Made by a program: the position numbers and the translations under genes
Assembly (NCBI GenBank): GCA_028023455.1
Contig: JAQFVV010006854.1
Span: 229,719-293,718 of the forward strand
Length of the DNA: 64,000 bases
Direction of reading: 5' to 3'
DNA from: Epiperipatus broadwayi
Taxonomy: Eukaryota; Onychophora; Udeonychophora; Euonychophora; Peripatidae
The notes under the pieces: generated by a model
What the model was told of the DNA's origin: nothing
Database searches by the model: none
What the model saw: only the letters and a program-made list of their open reading frames with translations
Part shown: piece after piece, positions 60,982 to 64,000 of the stretch
How positions within the stretch are numbered: the stretch's first letter is position 1
How the letters are laid out: each line of letters starts with the position of its first letter

Positions 60982-61659
60982 TCCAGAAGTATGTCACATC
61001 ACAATACAGAAGAGGATTATAAGAGAACTGATCATGATCATCAGTCTCACAAGTCAGGCTGTAGTTATAATTCAGAACAATAAAATAGATATAGCTGATG
61101 GAAGAAATTTGTGAGTGGGAGGTAATGATGCATGAATTTGTGTTTTTTATGTTGGGTGGGTGAATGATTGAGCAGAGCTGCCTGGATGCATTGGGTTATG
61201 ATGCTCTGAAATATATGCTTGGCACTATCCAGACCTGGATGTTGAGCTCCAAGAGTAGTCCAGCAGTGTGTAGATACAGGCCTCATGAATAAACCTTGGT
61301 CTCATGAATAGACCAAATGATAGCTCTTAAGACTCAGAGAAGCTGAACAGGGTTGGCTGAGTGCCAAATTGTTTTTTTCTGTCTCCTACTTTTAGTTGGA
61401 TGATCCCTCTAGGTATGAGAGGTAGTGCTTAAAAATGAGATATTTCCTCATGACATCATGGGGCCGTGCATAATGGTAGTTTGTGCTTGCCCATCTGTTT
61501 ATTCTAGCATTGGAAGTTATGGTTCATGTATTCACTTTTCTGGCTCATATTACCCATTTCATCAGCAAACCTAAAATCAGAAGAGATGCAGTAAGGAGAA
61601 ATGATATGTATAATATGTAGAATAAAATATTACTTTCAGGCAATTTCATCCCAAAATTT
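60982..61659 (+). other. Region between gag and the 3' LTR
   Basis: This is where protease, RT and integrase would lie in an autonomous element. None of their motifs is seen in any frame. The minus-strand open frame at 61065-61286 has no motif. Confidence 0.6.
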
Positions 61660-61671
61660 GGTGGGGGGTAA
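61660..61671 (+). other. Polypurine tract of the gag-only element
   Basis: GGTGGGGGGTAA stands directly before the 3' repeat and is absent from the start of the 5' repeat, as expected for the plus-strand primer site. Confidence 0.75.
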
Positions 61672-64000
61672 AGAAACAGATATACTGTTCCACATATATA
61701 TTCAAATGATCCCCCCATTTAAAAAGACTAGCATGATTTGTTGTTAAAAAGAAAAGAAAAGACTTAATAATGGTTAAAGAAAACTAAAAATTTAAAGAAA
61801 CAAAAAAATCATGAAAATTGACAGGAACGACAAAAGAAAGATAATTTGATCAAATTAAAAAAGAAATAAAGCAAAAAGTTTATAGTTAAAGGAAAATCAT
61901 TATTGATTTTATAGTTTTAAATTACGATATAAATAAAAGCCGGCATTTATTAAAAATATTACATTTTTAATTTTTGGAACAATGTTGTCATATAAACTGT
62001 GATAATCGCTTGAGGCAGTCTTATCAAATTGGAAAACATGGCTTATCCTTATGATTTCTCATCTGTCCCACAAAAAGTAGAGTGTCCAATCCTTAAGAAG
62101 AAAAAAGCATTCTGGCTTAAATGAGAGCTGTATAACAAATAAGATACAGTGGAAAAGGCTGCTTAATCAATCCAGGGATCAAAATATAAATAGATGAGTT
62201 GGAAGTTCAGGCCAGATTTCTAAAGTAGATTGTATAAAGAGACTTTGAAAAGATTTTGAAAGAGATTTTTAACAAAAGATTTTAACAAGTAAGAAAAGTG
62301 AAGAGTTAATAGATTAAAATTTTCATCTCAGTTTTGCTTGACTATTTAATTGACAGGTGATTTTAAGGAACATTGGAATATAATATTTATAGCCACTGTT
62401 AATAATAAAAAAGAAAAATTTTATTAAGGATATTATAATGATAGAAGGGTAGTCTGTAACAGCTTCTTCTCTTTGTCCAAAAGCCATGTTTTTCCAAGAT
62501 GTGCCTGGGTGATTATCGTGAAAGGGAATAATGCCAGTCAGCTTAAATAAAAAGACCCTTTTTTGATGGAACAGACTGGATATAAAAAAACAAAGGTAAC
62601 AAGTTTATAAAATATTTAATATTTATATGTGTTTATAAAAGACAAACAAAATGCCTTTTTTAGAAAAGAAAAAAACTATGAATAAAATAGCTACATAAAA
62701 ATACATTTATTAATAATAAATTGTAAATGCTAGATATCTTAAATGTCAATAATTAAAAGGTATTTTATTCAATACTTATACGTATTTATAAAAATAAAAA
62801 ACAAAACAAATATCTTTCTTAAAATGAATTATGTGAAAATAAGTTTTATTAATGATAAATTATAAATATTAAAAATATCTGTAATCAAAAGGCATTTTTA
62901 ATTAGATAAATCATAAATGATTAACTTCTTATATGCAGAAGCATCTAGATTAAAAAAAACTAAAAATGAATACTTATAACAATTTATATTACTGATATAC
63001 AAATAAGTATACCTAGAAGAGTCAGAAATATTGAGCTATTACATATAACTCTAACTGGCTAATAAATAGATGCAACTGCTGATCAATTTATAAGTAGAAA
63101 TATACATCTACGGCAGACCAAATAACAATATTTATGCTATATATTAGAATAACTAAATAAAAATTACAAATGCTTACATGCATCTCGATGGTATATAAAT
63201 AAATAATGAAACTTATGCATATAAATGCACATTTGTACTTGACTGGATTATGAATAGTCCACAAACCCAGAATTGTTTACATTATCTAATTTGATAAATT
63301 AAAAAAATAATGAAATACTACATGGATTATAAATACTTACCTGCATATTGATTTTATGTGAAGAAAATAATGAAACTTATGCATATAAATGCACATTTAC
63401 TCTTTGAATTCTTTACCCAAGATAAAAATCAAAATGAGCCTTCATTTGAAATGAAGGATGAACTTTATTAGAATGATTTGTAAATGAACTATTGATCAAT
63501 AAACTGTCCTAACCTTTTCATAAATGAACTGAAAATAAGTCATCACATGGATATTAAAGAACTATTGAAAGAAGGACTTTATTATACAACAAATTACATT
63601 TTTTAAGTGCTATTATTGGAAGTATACCAAAAAAAACACAATGGATCATAAATGAAATATTTGTTTGAATTAAGTGGAACTCTGAATTAAATGCTACCAG
63701 TTGTCTTCATTATTATCTCTGTTGTCTTAATATATCACACTCCTCTCTGTGAATTAACTAAATGACTAAAGATATAGATTGTTAAAGAACTATTGAAAGA
63801 AGGACTTTATTATACTCTCAACAAATTACATTCTTTAAGTCATATAAAAATGTTATTGGAAGTGGGCTGAAGAGATACAAGAGACTGTCAATGAAATATT
63901 TTGTTTGATGGACATTTAATTAAACCTGTTGTTAAATAAAATTATTGTTACTTAAAATTAATTTTAGTTTTCCAGTTGTTCAATTCTATTTTTTTTATTG
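61672..64000 (+). repeat. 3' long terminal repeat, truncated by the window end
   Basis: It matches 56198-58676 from AGAAACAGATATACTGTTC to its last visible base. Differences from the 5' copy are scattered substitutions, small indels and one fewer 164-bp tandem unit. Confidence 0.88.

Larger units (their letters stand above)
56198..64000 (+). mobile_element. Non-autonomous LTR element carrying only gag (right end beyond the window)
   Basis: Two long direct repeats (56198 to at least 58676, and 61672 to the window end) flank about 3 kb that encodes a gag protein and nothing else recognisable. A purine tract GGTGGGGGGTAAAG abuts the right repeat, as expected for a PPT. This matches the layout of non-autonomous, gag-bearing LTR elements (described in plants as TR-GAG), in contrast to LARDs, which lack genes. 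An alternative is a deletion of pol from an ordinary Gypsy element. The gag core resembles that of the Gypsy element at 17.7-25.4 kb in this window. Confidence 0.75.

Noticed and set aside
61065-61286. Minus-strand frame of 73 codons between gag and the 3' LTR
   Set aside because: No motif; opposite to the element's transcription.

Overview
The window reads as a strongly AT-rich stretch of animal nuclear DNA with no host protein-coding gene that I can defend. It has long (AT)n, (AC)n and (ATT)n microsatellites, two short tRNA-derived SINE copies, broken LTR and non-LTR retrotransposons, several inverted-repeat elements and a CCCTAA-rich minisatellite. This mix suits a repeat-rich invertebrate; a mollusc such as a coleoid cephalopod is my first guess, but it is a guess because no diagnostic host gene is present.

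Layout. 1-16,700 is AT-rich intergenic or intronic DNA with small tandem repeats, an element with long terminal inverted repeats (4279-5928), an AT-loop hairpin (9353-9472), a possible helicase fragment (10115-10258) and a possible LTR end (about 12256). 16,717-17,654 holds a fold-back element, a partial second copy and a pair of palindromes. 17,744-25,444 is a complete but dead Ty3/Gypsy (Osvaldo-like) LTR retrotransposon on the minus strand, with two 1,505-bp LTRs, PBS, PPT, gag, protease, RT, RNase H and integrase, all broken by stops and frameshifts. 26,873-26,986 and 28,790-28,925 hold two more pairs of (AT)n-centred palindromes. 29,474-36,960 is a full-length-looking but decayed non-LTR retrotransposon on the plus strand with an unusually long ORF1 and an APE-type endonuclease/RT ORF2.

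37,000-41,150 is pyrimidine-rich DNA followed by decayed coding-like pieces of unknown origin, with a tRNA-SINE inserted at 40,317-40,433. A second SINE of the same family lies at 43,058-43,154 in the opposite orientation; both have target-site duplications. 42,194-42,404 and 44,000-45,068 are fold-back structures. 45,764-46,998 is a terminal-inverted-repeat element whose core is a telomere-like CTAACCCTAAA minisatellite. 47,000-56,197 is mainly AT-rich DNA with large ATT arrays.

56,198-64,000 is a second LTR-type element on the plus strand. Two direct repeats of about 2.4 kb or more flank an internal region that carries only a gag gene; no protease, RT or integrase is visible. The second repeat runs off the end of the window. 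Its gag core resembles that of the Gypsy element at 17.7-25.4 kb, so mobilisation in trans by a related element is a reasonable inference. This gag-only element, the tRNA-only SINE pair, the element with the telomere-like core and the paired AT-palindromes are the most unusual things here.
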